From Auricularia sp. M13 (Eukaryota > Basidiomycota > Agaricomycetes > Auriculariales > Auriculariaceae): 64,000 nt of DNA. Position 1 is the stretch's first letter, and each line of letters begins with the position of its first letter. The stretch lies in contig CM073198.1 of NCBI GenBank assembly GCA_037042915.1, positions 2,232,001 through 2,296,000 on the forward strand. Direction: 5' to 3'. A model generated the notes under the pieces. It made no database searches. It had not been told where the DNA came from and worked only from the letters and a program-made list of their open reading frames with translations. Shown piece after piece: positions 33,708-44,886 of the stretch. Position numbers and translations under genes: made by a program.

Positions 33708-35698
33708 ATGACGCTCTCCGCGAGCGCGAGCGCCCGGTTGACCGAGCACGATGCGCTCGTCTCGTCCGTACGCAGCGCCCAGCAGAAACACCGGCGCTGG
33801 CTGGCGTCGCTTTCCACGCCCCCGCAGGACCTGCTGAACCTGCCCGTGATCCCAGCCACCCCAGCACGCGCCCTGCCAGCTGACGCGGCCGCGACGTCTC
33901 CGAGGACTCGAGCAGAGCCGCCGGCGCGTCCCATTAGACCAGACCTTCCGCCAGCCAAGAAGGCGCGTGTGGAACGGTACCGGAACTACGTGGCCGAGGA
34001 GGAGACGATACGGAACGACTACTCCCAGCGCCATGTCGACAGCGGCGAGTACCCGCAGAACTGGGTCCTCGGTGCTGAGCCCGAGCGCCGCTTTGAAGAG
34101 TGAGCATAGACGTCCCGGATATACCATAAAGCAATACTAATATCCCTGCAAGATATCCAAAGCAGCAGCGTCTGCTCGCACTCAAGAAGGAAGCAGTAGC
34201 CTCGACCGCGTCTACTCCATACTACGCCCCGCTGTCCTCACTCGTCCGTGGAGAAATGGCGCCCGCCAAGTTCGACGTGATTCTTCTCGACCCGCCGTAC
34301 TCGTCCAGCTTTACGTTCGACACGCTCTCGCAGTTGCCGATCCCATCCCTGGCCGCCGACCCAAGTTTCGTTTTTCTGTGGGTAGGCTCTGGTGCTGGAG
34401 AAGCGCTGGAGCGCGGTCGTGAAGTTCTCGCCAAGTGGGGCTACCGGCGGTGCGAGGATATTGTCTGGGTCAAGACGAACAAGACGACAAACCGTGGACC
34501 CGGTGTGCGTGCCAGTTGCCTCGCACGCCGTCTCATAACTCATATTTCTGCAGTCTGAGCCTCCCACAAGCTCACTGTTGACTCGCACAAAGCAACACTG
34601 TCTCATGGGCATTCGCGGTACCGTCCGTCGCTCAACGGACAGCTGGTTCGTTCATTGCAACGTCGGTTCGTGCTGTGAAACCTGTGCCAGTCATGTCTTG
34701 ACGTTTTCCTATCGCAGATACCGATGTGATAGTCTGGGAGGGTGACCCGGCAGACCCGACGCGCAAGCCGCCAGAAATGTACACTCTCATCGAGAATTTT
34801 TGCCTGGGCTTGCGGCGACTCGAAGTCTTCGGCCGTTCGCACTCAATACGGCCCGGCTGGCTCACTGTCGGGGACGCTGCAGAACTAGAGCAGAACGATC
34901 TTGGTGCACAGCCGTGGTCGCGCGAGACATGGGAGGCTGAGCTCAATAAGTCGAATGGCAAGTTCGTCGTGCCCATGACGGCTGGTGAGTTTCAGCCATT
35001 CTTTCCACGTGAACGCACGCTAAGTCTTCCTATTAGAAATTGACGCGCTCCGCCCCAAGTCTCCAGTACGCAATAACCCACCGCAACACATGCAAGGCGG
35101 ACCGAATCCCGGCATGGGCATGGGCATGGGGCCCGGCGGCATGAACATGGGACCTGGCGGCATGAACATGGGACCCATGGGCAACATGGGGATGAACATG
35201 GGAATGATGGGCGGGCCCATGGGCGGCATGGGCATGGGCGGCCCGCCGCCCACGATGAACGTCCCGCTCCGCTTCGACGCGTCGGGCGGCCTGAACGTCG
35301 CGCTGCCGCCGCCGAACATGGGTATGGGACCTATGATGGGCGGCGGGGCACCCGGCATGCTCGGCATGCCCAATATGAAGAATCCCGGGATGGGCGCGAT
35401 GGGCGGCATGGGCGGGCCTGGCAACATGAACCGCGGCGGACCCGGACCCGGGTTCGGAGGGGGCATGGGCATGGGAGGCGGGATGGGGCCGATGGGCGGG
35501 CATATGGGCATGGGAGGGATGGGCATGCCTGGCGGTAACATGATGGGAGGACCGCGGATGGGAGGAGGGATGGGGATGGGCTTCCCCCCGAACATGGGAG
35601 GAGGCGACGGCAGCCAGATGTGGGACCCCTCGCAGCAGATGGGCATGGACCAGATGGGGATGAATATGAACGTGAACATGGGCGGAGAATGGTACTAG
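33708..35698 (+). CDS. METTL14/Kar4-like MT-A70 protein with Gly/Met-rich tail
   Basis: MT-A70 fold protein of the METTL14/Kar4 branch, the RNA-binding partner of METTL3 in the mRNA N6-adenosine methylation complex. N-terminal helix [20 protein letters not shown], then a linker and [19 protein letters not shown]. MTase core: [99 protein letters not shown] and [10 protein letters not shown]. These blocks are specific for METTL14 rather than METTL3 or METTL4. Human METTL14 has EPPL where this protein has DPPY. After the last intron (34984-35035) the C-terminal 200 residues are almost only Gly, Met, Pro and Asn, with GGMNMGP and GMGM units. Ends at TAG 35696-35698. Confidence 0.88.
35090..35695 (+). 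repeat. Low-complexity Gly/Met repeat in the METTL14-like tail
   Basis: Degenerate ggcatg/gggcatggg units encode the G/M/P-rich tail. The two antisense frames are also open here (219 and 238 codons, Pro- or His-rich) only because of the skewed composition; they are not genes. Confidence 0.8.
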
Positions 35699-35771
35699 TC
35701 TGCAGCTGTCTTGCTCTCGTGTTCGAATGTACAGTTTAGGTACCTGCACATATATCTGTATTTGTCCGCGC

Positions 35772-36928
35772 TCATAACGTACAACTCACACGCCGACCTA
35801 TGTATACAATCCCACCCGCTTTGGACGTTTTCGTTAAATACACATTTGCCCAGCTTTGCTTCGAGCGATCGATGAAGAATTGGAGCGCGTCTTCTCGAAC
35901 CTTGGCCCAGTGTGTTTGCTCTGGCTTCACAGTGCGCTCCCACCCATGTCCAACACCTTCAACAATCTTCAGCTCGATATCGTTCCCCGCGCCGAGCAGC
36001 TTCGAGGTGAAGCGCTGGATATCAGGCATGAGCGAATCACGATCACCACACTGCGACAGTAGATTAGCCATACTGGCTAACGGACGAGAAGACCAATACT
36101 GACAATGATGGTGACCGGCGGGAAGGATTCTGGCGGTGAGTATGCTGGGGAGAGCCGGGGGTCCGTCAGGTCCAGTCCAACGGGGACGAAGGCGAGCCGC
36201 CGCAAACGCCGCTCCCAAGGCCGAAAGCCCAGGCCAGGGTTCCCCTTGGGCAACTCAGGTACAAATTGACTCTCGGATGGACGGATTGAGATATTTGTCG
36301 AGGGGTAGAACGTCAAAACGCCTTTCATGGTGCCTTTCGGCTGCGTAGCTGCCACAGCGAGCGCGAGGTATCCGCCCGACGACGCGCCGCCGATCGTGAA
36401 GCGCGTGAGATCCCAGTCGTCTGGGTGGCCGAGGATGTAGGCTACGACGTCGCATATATCGTCGAACGCTGCTGGGAATGGGTGCGCGGGCGCTTTGGCG
36501 TAGTCCGTGTCGAGGACGATGCAGCCTGCTTTCTGCGCAATGAATGCAGCGAGCTCGGAATCGCTGTAAACAGCACGGTACATAATACGCCGGACCTCAA
36601 GTGATGAATGTTGAGAATGGACGCACACAGTGAAGTTATTGTAGCAAAAGCCGCAGCCATGGATGTTCAAATGCACTGGGAGCTTCAAGTTCGTGGCGGC
36701 CTCCGACCTGGTCTCAGGAGGATAGAAAATATTCACAGTAATGCTGCGTTTAGGATAGTGACTGGAAGGGACCTGGATAGAGAACGCCGGTCGGATGTCT
36801 GCTGTGGCTGGCAGGAGACCAGAACGCGGTGGGCCTTTGCGTAGATAGAGCCTCATCGCGCTATTCACAAAGAGCATCCACGCATGCATGAGCAGTCGGT
36901 CAAAGACGGCATAAAGTACGGAGAGCAT
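35772..36928 (-). CDS. Alpha/beta hydrolase fold-3 (HSL-like) enzyme, copy 2
   Basis: Paralogue of the gene at 18208-19287. Start at ATG 36928 (MLSVLYAVFDRLLMHAWMLF), chosen because it aligns with copy 1. Then KGPPRSGLLPATADIRP, oxyanion motif NIHGCGF (copy 1 has HIHGSGF), a 60-nt in-frame intron just after YNNF, DTDYAKAPAHPFPAAF, nucleophile elbow GGASSGG, acid segment CGDRDSLMP after a second intron, and catalytic His in GVGHGWER. The C-terminus runs about 22 residues longer than copy 1 (NVYLTKTSKAGG, ending RRVSCTL). Triad complete. The hydrophobic N-terminus again suggests membrane association. Convergent with the METTL14-like gene, ends 74 bp apart. Confidence 0.86.
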
Positions 36929-38082
36929 GGAGATAGCGTCGTGGTTGAAGTTCGAGCCGTAGAATGACTCGACTTGTAGCCTTCGCGGTACTAGTTGGAC
37001 AATGACAGCTTGCCAAATCAGCCTGGCGCCGCCGGAGGTAATTCTTCTGCAAACCAAAGACGCTGACCGTCGTGACCGTCCTCACAATGCAGAATTATTG
37101 AGCGAACATATTTTTCAAGATTTGGAACGCAAGCGCCGTAGGACACGAGGCGATGTGTCTGAATACACCTCCGACTACCGGAAAGTGGACAAAAGATGAC
37201 TTCATGGCCGGCGTCGAAAAGAAGCAGGAAACCATGAGGTGTGTAGATTGTGTAAAGAAACTTCGTGTGTATGGCATGGCGATTGTGCCGCGCGCGACTG
37301 AGGACTCGGAGAATACGAAGAACTGCGGAGTTCCAAATGGAACAACGCCTCGTCTAAATTGCAGGGAAATCGGATGCTGCTCAGTCCCTGGCTTCCAGCA
37401 TGAAGTCAAACTCCTCAGAAATGAGCCTTCAGTCGATCCTATTCTTCCAAGTACTTTGAGGAGTAGGATGGCTGGAAACAATACTTACTCAATGGAATGG
37501 GCACGTTAGTGCATAGCGATAAGTCTCATCCATGGTAAAAGCGGACCATGGGATATTACATGAGCACTATACAGCACGCGTTGTGCGCAACTGTCAGTCA
37601 GGTTCGCATCCGGACCCGCGGTCGATCCGACCGTGTAGGGATTTGCGACTGAATTGGATCTTCGATGCGAACATTGTTTCCTGACAGTGTGTGGCTTGGT
37701 TCCCGTTTTGTAGGTTTTGACGTGCGGGAGGAGAGTGTGCAGTGCGCAGTGCGCCCAGATTCCAGGAACGAGATCTCAGATCTTTCGGCAAGAGGGACCG
37801 GCTGGCAAACCCTGTCTCACCTGAAACGCTTCTGCCCTTGCAGGCCGCATGGGATGCGCTGTGATTTGATTTTTTTGCGGCAATTGTTTGTGTGTGGGCG
37901 GAGGACCGGCGCGACGGAAGAAGAGCAGGAAGCGGGCGGAGGCTGTCGGAGGCAACCTTTCCCAGCTGAGGCAGGTCTGCGAGCCATTGAGCTATCGCCG
38001 CCGACGACGGCGCGCGCACTGTGGACGTCGCTGCTCGCGTTCTGAGAGTCCGTACCCCGCACGCTCGTTTATCGCGGCCCCG
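36929..38082. other. Intergenic with unassigned ORFs
   Basis: About 1.15 kb. Overlapping ORFs at 37153-37509 (plus, 118 codons, contains CVDCVKKLRVYG) and 37095-37481 (minus, 128 codons) occupy the same DNA; neither shows a family motif and at most one can be real. The 500 bp before 38083 are the likely promoter and leader of the large hydrolase gene. Confidence 0.4.
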
Positions 38083-41000
38083 ATGCCTGCGCCCGCCACT
38101 CGTTCGCCGCTTCCGCGGCTCGCCCGCCAAAAATCGACGCCGGTGGCGAGCAGCACGCCGCCCATGAGCTCGCCGCGGCCGCCGTCGCCGCGCGTGCCGT
38201 ACTTCGACCGCTACCCGCAGCGGGGGGCGTCGGACAGCCGGTCTGCGCGGTCTGTGGGCGGCTCTGTGCGCTCGCTGCCCAACCGATCGCCGGCCACGCT
38301 GTCCGACGCGCCTATCGTCTTCCCCTCGCTTGCGGACCCCGTGCTTCCCCGGGACGACCCGCTCGTGCTGCGGGCTGCTCGCCGTCACAGAGCCAACAGC
38401 TCGCCCAGGACGCACTCGCCCACGTCGACGACCGCGAGCCCGCCCCCTAGGTTCTCTGCATCAAGCTCGCTGACCCAGGCGACCGCCACGACCTACTCGC
38501 CGCCCAGGACGCCGCCGCACGAGCGCGCAGACTCGTTCACGTCGCATGTGTCGGTTATTGCGCCCATTTCGGGCGTCGACGTTATGGACGCGCTCGTCGA
38601 CGTGATGAACGCCGACTTTGGCTCCAAAAACGGCCGCGACGATCTCTTCCCGCACCATCATCCGAAGCCTTCCCCGTCGTCGTCCTCGCGTAGGTCAAAG
38701 ACAAGCAAGTGGGACTCGCATCATCCGCTCTACCATCCGCCCCTGCCCGAGCCGCCGCCCGGTGTCAAGCTCGGCGGTCGCGTTGCCCCACAGTCGTCCA
38801 ACACCAGGCGCACACGGCCAGCAGAAACGCGGCCAGCAGACAAGTCAAAGCAGAGCAGCCATAGCACGCTACGGCGATCAGAGTCAGATCCAGACGAGGA
38901 TTCTGGTGGCACACAGCGTCCGCGGGGACCCTCCGCCCCGCCGGTTTCGCGAATTCCTGTCTATTCGTCACATCCGCCCCGACGAGCGTCTCTGAGTAAA
39001 GGCACATCGCCGGCCGCAACACCTTCTCGCGCGCCGAGCACGTCCCAAGCGCCGCCCTCGCGATCTGCTTCTCGCTCTGCTAGCAAGTCCTCCTTGCAAG
39101 GTCGACCAACGCCAGCGCAGGCTATAGCAGCGGCATCGCGCGCTAATACTAAACCCCATTCAAGCCACGCCTTTTCTTCTGCAGGGTCGTCCGCGAAGTC
39201 GAAGCCCAGCCCAGGGCCCCACTCTGGCCCGCCCATTCACGTCCAAATCCCGTCCGAACCGTCTTCGCCCGATGAACCGTCAACGAACAGCGAGCAGGCA
39301 AGTTCCCGCGATGCGCGAGATGTTGACCCGGGTGCTTTGGCAACCGCTTGCACGGACGCCGAGTCTTCGGCTGCTCTAGTCCCTTCTTCGTCAGGCTCGT
39401 CGCCGTACGCGACTGCATCTTCTTCTCCCCAGGACAACTCGCCCGCGCTCGAAGACATGCCGCCGCTCCCCAGAGTCCCCGGGAGCGTGACGATCGTCCA
39501 GGGCCGCAACACTCGTGCTCCGCCGACTTCGCCGCCCAAGGCACAGATGGTGCCGAGCATAACCGACATCATCAAAGCCCACGCGCCTGAGATTGCTGCG
39601 AGTCGCGAGCGCGACCGCAACGCTGTACAGCGCGCAAACACCCAGCCTGAGCCGCGCGCGCGACCTGGCACGCACAAAGCGGCGACCAGCTCGCGTGCCT
39701 CGTCAGGATCGGGATATGGCGTGATCCTGCCAGACAAGACGGCGCGTTGGCGGACGAACGAGGACGAATTCGGGTACGGCTACGGCGCGAATGCGCGACG
39801 GAGCAATAGCACGCGCGAGAGCCATTCGCAAGCGCACGGCTACCATCCCTATGTCGACCACCTCGACGAAATAGGGAGTACGCGCAGCTCCATGGACTCG
39901 GTTGCGCAGGAGGTTGAGCTCACGCTGCATTTGAACGCGCCTGGACGGAGCACCGTGTCTTCGTCGCCGACCAGCGCGAATACTATCACGGCGTTCCCCA
40001 CTTCGGCTGCGAAGTCGAACGGCTTGGGATCGTCGACTACGCGAGTTCTGATGCCCGAACCGCACGGTGAGCGCCCACGACGCCCATCGACGTCTGCGCA
40101 AAGTCCCGGTGTGCCATTCCCTGCACCTCTCCCTGGTGCCTCTCCGCGACTTGTCGGCGCAAGCAAAGACAAGAACAAGGACACAGCCATGGCGCTCGCG
40201 AGTTACTTGCGCTCACCGCGGCTTACACGATTATTGACGTTGAAACGGAAACCGCACTCGACGTCGCAGCCGGGAGCCACGACCTTGCAGGTGTCGTTGT
40301 CCGACGTCGGTGCGTCGCATCTTGGCAGTCAGTTCTTCGCGGATTGCTCACACATCTTCTATGCAGGCAAGGAAACCGGCCGCCCTGTGGTCGTATTCCT
40401 TGGTCTCGGCTGCGTGCGGTACCTAACGGCGTTGTACGATGAAATGGCCGCTGCACTGAACTTGCGGCTGATCTGTATCGACCGGTGAGCATTGTTGCAT
40501 CTGAATCGAGCCTGGGCTGATACTGGTGGTCTCAGGTGGGGGCTCGGACGAACATCAGAGCCCATTGCTTCCTCCGCGCGCGGCGTGCTTGAGTGGGCGG
40601 GTGTGGTGGAAGAGGTCCTTGATATTCTGGATATCGGCCATGTATCCGTCATGGCGCACAGTGCCGGCGCGCCATACGCCATGGCGTTCTCGCAACGCGT
40701 GGGCAGCCGTGTGCAAGGAGATGTTTGTCTGTTGGCGCCGTGGGTCGGGGGTACAGAAGCTGGTACGCCTCCAGTGACCGTGTGGCTCGATTGACTGACT
40801 GTGTCTGCAGCCGGTTACAAATGGCTGAAATATGTTCCCAACGCTCTCGTCAAGACAGCCCAAGCAGCGGAATGGAAGATGCAAGGCTGGAAGTTGGGGA
40901 AACCGCCGACACTGGCTTACGACGGTATCGGTTTTGACGCTGGCGGGGGTGAATCGGTGGACGCTGCGCGGCGGCCAAGTTTCGCGACATCCGTGTTTTC

Positions 41001-41938
41001 TGAATACGACGACCTCGCCGACTTCCAGGGCCACTTTGACAGCGGGAGCACGCTCTGCATCGATCAGCAGCAGCAAATGTTGGTACAACAAGCTCATCAG
41101 CAACAACAGCAGCATGGGGCGAAGCGAAAAATCTCGAAGGGCTTTTTGGGCCTGTGGAAGGGTGGTGCTAGCACAAATTCCAACACTGGCAGTCCAACGC
41201 CGCAGCGGACGACATCTGGACCATCGCCACCAGCCGGGCAGTCTACGCCACGGCTGAAGGGTCTGAAGTCTATGGGATCGCTGAAGAGCGGCTATCGGGC
41301 TGGCGCGCGAGCGCGGACGACGTCTACTGTGACGACGGCGACTACCGCGACCACCGCTACTTCGCCCATTCTTCCCCAGGTCCCCGCCATCAACGTCGGC
41401 TTGGGTCTGGACTGGAGCGAGCTGCGGGCTTCTGCTGGACCGTCTACCGCACCTGCTGGCGATGGCCGCGGCATATCGCCCAAGTCTTCCTGGTCGCCTA
41501 TCACGCCTGTTGACTCGCGTACGACGGCGTCCATCAAGGGCGACAAGGAGAACTCACTGGAGGTCAGCTTCGCGTCGGCCTTGCTCGCAGCCAGCCATGC
41601 TGAGTCTGCACGCGGGCTGAACGCGGACTTGAACTGCATCCTCAACCACGACCACAAGCCTTGGGGATTTAGCTACGCATCGTTCAACCATAGCGTCAAG
41701 GTCTGGCATGGCGATCGAGATGAGCGAATCGGGGAACCGGCCGTGCGGTGGATGGAGAAGATGATGAAGGACTGCGAGGTCAAGATCATCAAGGGCGCCG
41801 GTCATTCTCTCATGACGAACGCCAAAGTTGTCGTTGAGGTATTAGAGTCGATCTCGGAGGCTTGGGGTGAGCAACAGAGATGCTTTATTCGCTCCTTATC
41901 TCATACTAACTCATCACTCTTTTCCAGATCGCGATTGA
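38083..41938 (+). CDS. Large protein: disordered N-terminus plus alpha/beta hydrolase domain
   Basis: About 1,190 residues. The first exon (38083-40485) has a 700-residue Ser/Pro/Arg-rich disordered region (MPAPATRSPLPRL onward), then a hydrolase N-terminal part: DVGASHLGSQFFADCSHIFY, RPVVVFLGLGCVRY, LRLICIDR. After an intron it continues WGLGRTSEPI, VVEEVLDILDIGHVSVMAHS with nucleophile motif HSAGAP, and DVCLLAPWVGG. After a further intron a long Ser-rich insert with Gln runs (MLVQQAHQQQQQ) interrupts the fold. The fold closes with VKVWHGDRDERIG (acid) and IIKGAGHSLM (catalytic His). The last intron joins EAW to DRD and TGA at 41936-41938. Triad intact. Regulation by phosphorylation is likely given the Ser-rich regions; substrate unknown. 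Confidence 0.82.
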
Positions 41939-42463
41939 ACTTTTTTCTTATTCATTTGGTTTTCTCCTTGTGTGCATTTCACGTCTGTCACTTCCTGCGG
42001 CTGGATTTGGTCTCTATTTTCAAGCGCTTTCTCATTTCACGTTGTGCATGTGTTTCTTGCTGTCTTCCTGACCATTCATTCGCTTCAATCCACACGTCTT
42101 CACATCACTTTCATTCATTGCATTCCTCTGTCAGTCACACGTCAGTCTTCACTCTTCCTCTCGCATTTACTCTCGTCATACCCCTCCAATTAGCATCGTC
42201 TCCTGTTGCTTACCCCGCTGTATTTTTCCACGTTGCAGTTTTACCTATCCGTCCTACGTCGCGCGATCGCTACTTTATAATGCAATCATCTATCTCGTGT
42301 TTTGGGACCTACTTTCTGAGCGTCTCTGAGTCCACAATGGATTATGGAGTAATATTGATGAGGACGCAGATCCCGGCCTCCGAGTCCGGCAGTGTGCGCG
42401 GCTCTTCCGCGGTGTGCCTACAAATCCGGGCACGCCTGTGCACCTTGACCCGCAACTAGCACC
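41939..42463. other. Intergenic, T/C-rich
   Basis: About 525 bp. The plus strand from 41940 to 42250 is T/C-rich (3' UTR character). The upstream reading frame stays open here, but the splice near 41873-41927 ends the protein before it. Promoter of the acyltransferase at the far end. Confidence 0.5.
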
Positions 42464-44063
42464 ATGTCCCCACCGCGAGATCTCTATGCCATACCGATAC
42501 CTGAACGGCCGCCTATGCCGCTGAGCAGATACCCGGCAGCCGTTGCGTTCTCCGTCGTGTTCACTCTGGGCCACCTCATTTGCCACGGCATGCAGCTCGT
42601 CGCCCTCTTATGCATATCGCTTCCGCTGCACATTCTCTGCGTACCGCTTGGGCTCAGCTTCGCCACGCATGTGCATGACGAGATTGTACGCTGGTCCAAG
42701 GGCTGCTACAGCGCGCTCCTGTGTACGTATTCGTCCGCGCCGGCGCTGCTCTCTTGTGCTGACGCGTCCTCTTGCGCCTAGTATTGAATACGCAATTGTT
42801 CTCGCCTACTGAGATCACTGTCAGCATGGAGGGAGATAATCTCAAACCCGAGAACGTCCTCGAGTACGATAAGAAGGGCCGCCTCGTCGCGCTCAATCTA
42901 CCTACGAACAAGATCGTTGTAATAGCCAACCATCAGGTGTGTATGCTGTACGTTCTCCTGAATGCCCGCTGACAACTGCTTCAGATCTATTCCGACTGGA
43001 TATTTGTCTGGCAAGTCCATTTGCGCAGCCCCGACCCGCATAACAGCTTACGCGTAGCAGGCACCTAATGTACTTTTGCAACCTGGACATGGACGTCTTC
43101 ATCGCGCTGAAGAAATCTCTCAAGTGGGTCCCTGTCGTGGGTTGGGTAAGTCGCCGCGCTTCGACGCCACCCTGGCAGCCGCGGGTTTCGTCCTTCTCCC
43201 GGTCAGACTAACCAGTTCCGCCCCAGGCAATGCAAATATTTCGCTTCCTGTTTCTGGCACGCTCGTGGGCGCACGACAAGGAGTATCTAGCACGCAAGCT
43301 TGGGGGCATCGGCAAACGCGCCGAACAGAAGGACCAACCGCTCGCGCTCGTGCTGTATCCCGAGGGCACGCTTGTGAGCAAGGAGACTCGCCCGATCAGC
43401 AAGAAGTATGCCGATAAGATGGGCATCGTGCGTCTGCTGAGCTTGGACATGAATATCTGCATGCTCACCTGACACGCTTTGTAGAGCGACGGGAGGTACA
43501 CACTGCTTCCCCGCTCGACAGGAACGCACTACGCCCTGCGCTCGCTTTCGCCGCGGGTGCCGGACTTGCATGTCCTGGATATAACGGTTGCGTATCCGGG
43601 CATACCACCCATGGGCTATGGCCAGTCGTACTACACGCTGCGGTCAGTCTTGTTCAGCGGTGTCCCGCCACCCCGGATCCACATGCATCTCAAGCTCTAC
43701 AATGTTCGGCGCGACATTCCCATCGGGAAGGTGTCTACGGAACACGCCGCCAAGGAGGTCGACGTGAGCGAGGAAGAACGCGTCCAGTTCGATGAATGGA
43801 TGCGCGGGCGGTTCGCCAAGAAGGATGAGGAGTTCGACCGGTATTACGCCACTGGGAGCCTGGCGGACACCAATTCGCATATCATCCCTGGCGCAGAGGG
43901 GAAGAATCTTCGCGCGAACGGGACCGCGGACGAAGATGTTAAGATGCACACGCAGAGGGAGGTCTCGTTACCCTTGCGATTGCGGAGCACATGGGAATGG
44001 CTGGACGCATTCATGCTGCCCGGTCCCCGCGCGTGGGGATTATTGACCGGGAGGTTGCGGTAG
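42464..44063 (+). CDS. Lysophospholipid acyltransferase (PlsC/AGPAT family, LCLAT-like)
   Basis: Membrane acyltransferase that adds an acyl chain to a lysophospholipid, probably at the ER. The first exon has membrane segments (YPAAVAFSVVFTLGHLI; LVALLCISLPLHILCV). After an intron comes LFSPTEITVSMEGDN and the active site IVVIANHQIYSDW (H-x4-D motif, split by an intron after NHQ). Next are NLDMDVFIALKKSLKWVPVV, MQIFRFLFLARSW, then LVLYPEGTLVSKETRP with the PEGT motif. The following exon gives LLPRSTGTHYALRSL and DLHVLDITVAYPG, then a long C-terminal part ending LLTGRLR. The block order fits the lysocardiolipin/1-acyl-glycerol-3-phosphate acyltransferase branch. The exact substrate cannot be told from the sequence. 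Confidence 0.87.
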
Positions 44064-44353
44064 AGGATTCATGCACATCATCCGTATTGCTCAGGCTGTT
44101 GTTGTGGGACCACGTCGATTTGTATGTATCTTAGGGCGGTAGAGGCCTGTCGTTGGTTATGTTCTGTCTCAATCAACACAATATTTCCCGACCGGACGAG
44201 TGAGCGGTGCAATATTGCATTATCCTGCGTCTATGGATACATGACTATGACCCGTGCATGAAGTGACATGAGCAAAAACGAGATGGAACTGGCTAAGTAT
44301 GTACGCACGAAAATGTCTAATGTTGTTCTCTGGCCTCACGAATCTTCTTGACC

Positions 44354-44825
44354 ATGAACAGACTGCTGTCCAGGAAGCGATCGACACAGTTCGTCAAGCA
44401 CGCCTCTTCTCTGCTCGAAAAGCGGCCAAACGACGACCCGCTGATGCATCTACATGCGCTCTTTAGTGGCGATTGGGTTTCGACTGCTCAGGTAATAACG
44501 TACTTCTCCCAGCACATATCGGTGAAGTTATGGATGGCTTAAAGTGACGCCTCAGTCAAACTAACAGGCGGCGACGAGTCCCAAAGTTCGTACTCGATTG
44601 CATGCGCGCCTGCGCCTGCTCGCGCTCGATGAATTGCGCAAGCTCTTTCTAAAGAGTGCCGATGCGTCAGCGCCACGTAAAGCATGTTTTAGCGGGCCAT
44701 ACTCACTTGTGACGCCTCGTCAAATTTTGGTGTCGACATTTTGCGGGACACGGCAGATGGTACGGACTCGGAAGAAGAGTGAGGCGCCCGTCGCGTGCTT
44801 CAAGTTTCGCGGTTCACCGCTTTGA
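44354..44825 (+). CDS. Possible small basic protein, hypothetical
   Basis: Two exons joined by an intron of about 75 nt (GTAATAAC to ACTAACAG). Exon 1 reads MNRLLSRKRSTQFVKHASSL and onward to GDWVSTAQ; exon 2 starts AATSPKVRTRLHARLR and ends FKFRGSPL at a TGA. About 135 residues, strongly basic, with a possible internal helix LLALDELRKLFLKSA. The splice keeps the frame and good consensus signals, which is the only support; no family recognised. It ends 61 bp before the F-box ATG, so it could instead be part of that gene's leader. Confidence 0.35.
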
Positions 44826-44886
44826 AGCTCCGACCTCTCCTTGTCCTCTTCCACCTTCCCTCTCGTCCTCCTCTCCATACTTTGTG

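Noticed and set aside
35020-35749. Long Pro/Met-rich and His-rich minus-strand ORFs
   Set aside because: Antisense of the Gly/Met repeat in the METTL14-like tail; open only because of repeat composition.
37590-37612. GGTTCGCATCC, similar to a tRNA B-box
   Set aside because: No matching A-box, anticodon stem or acceptor stem around it.
42000-42459. Extension of the large hydrolase protein to 42459 with a Ser/His/Phe-rich tail
   Set aside because: A normal intron near 41873-41927 leads to a stop at 41936-41938; the read-through tail has UTR-like composition.
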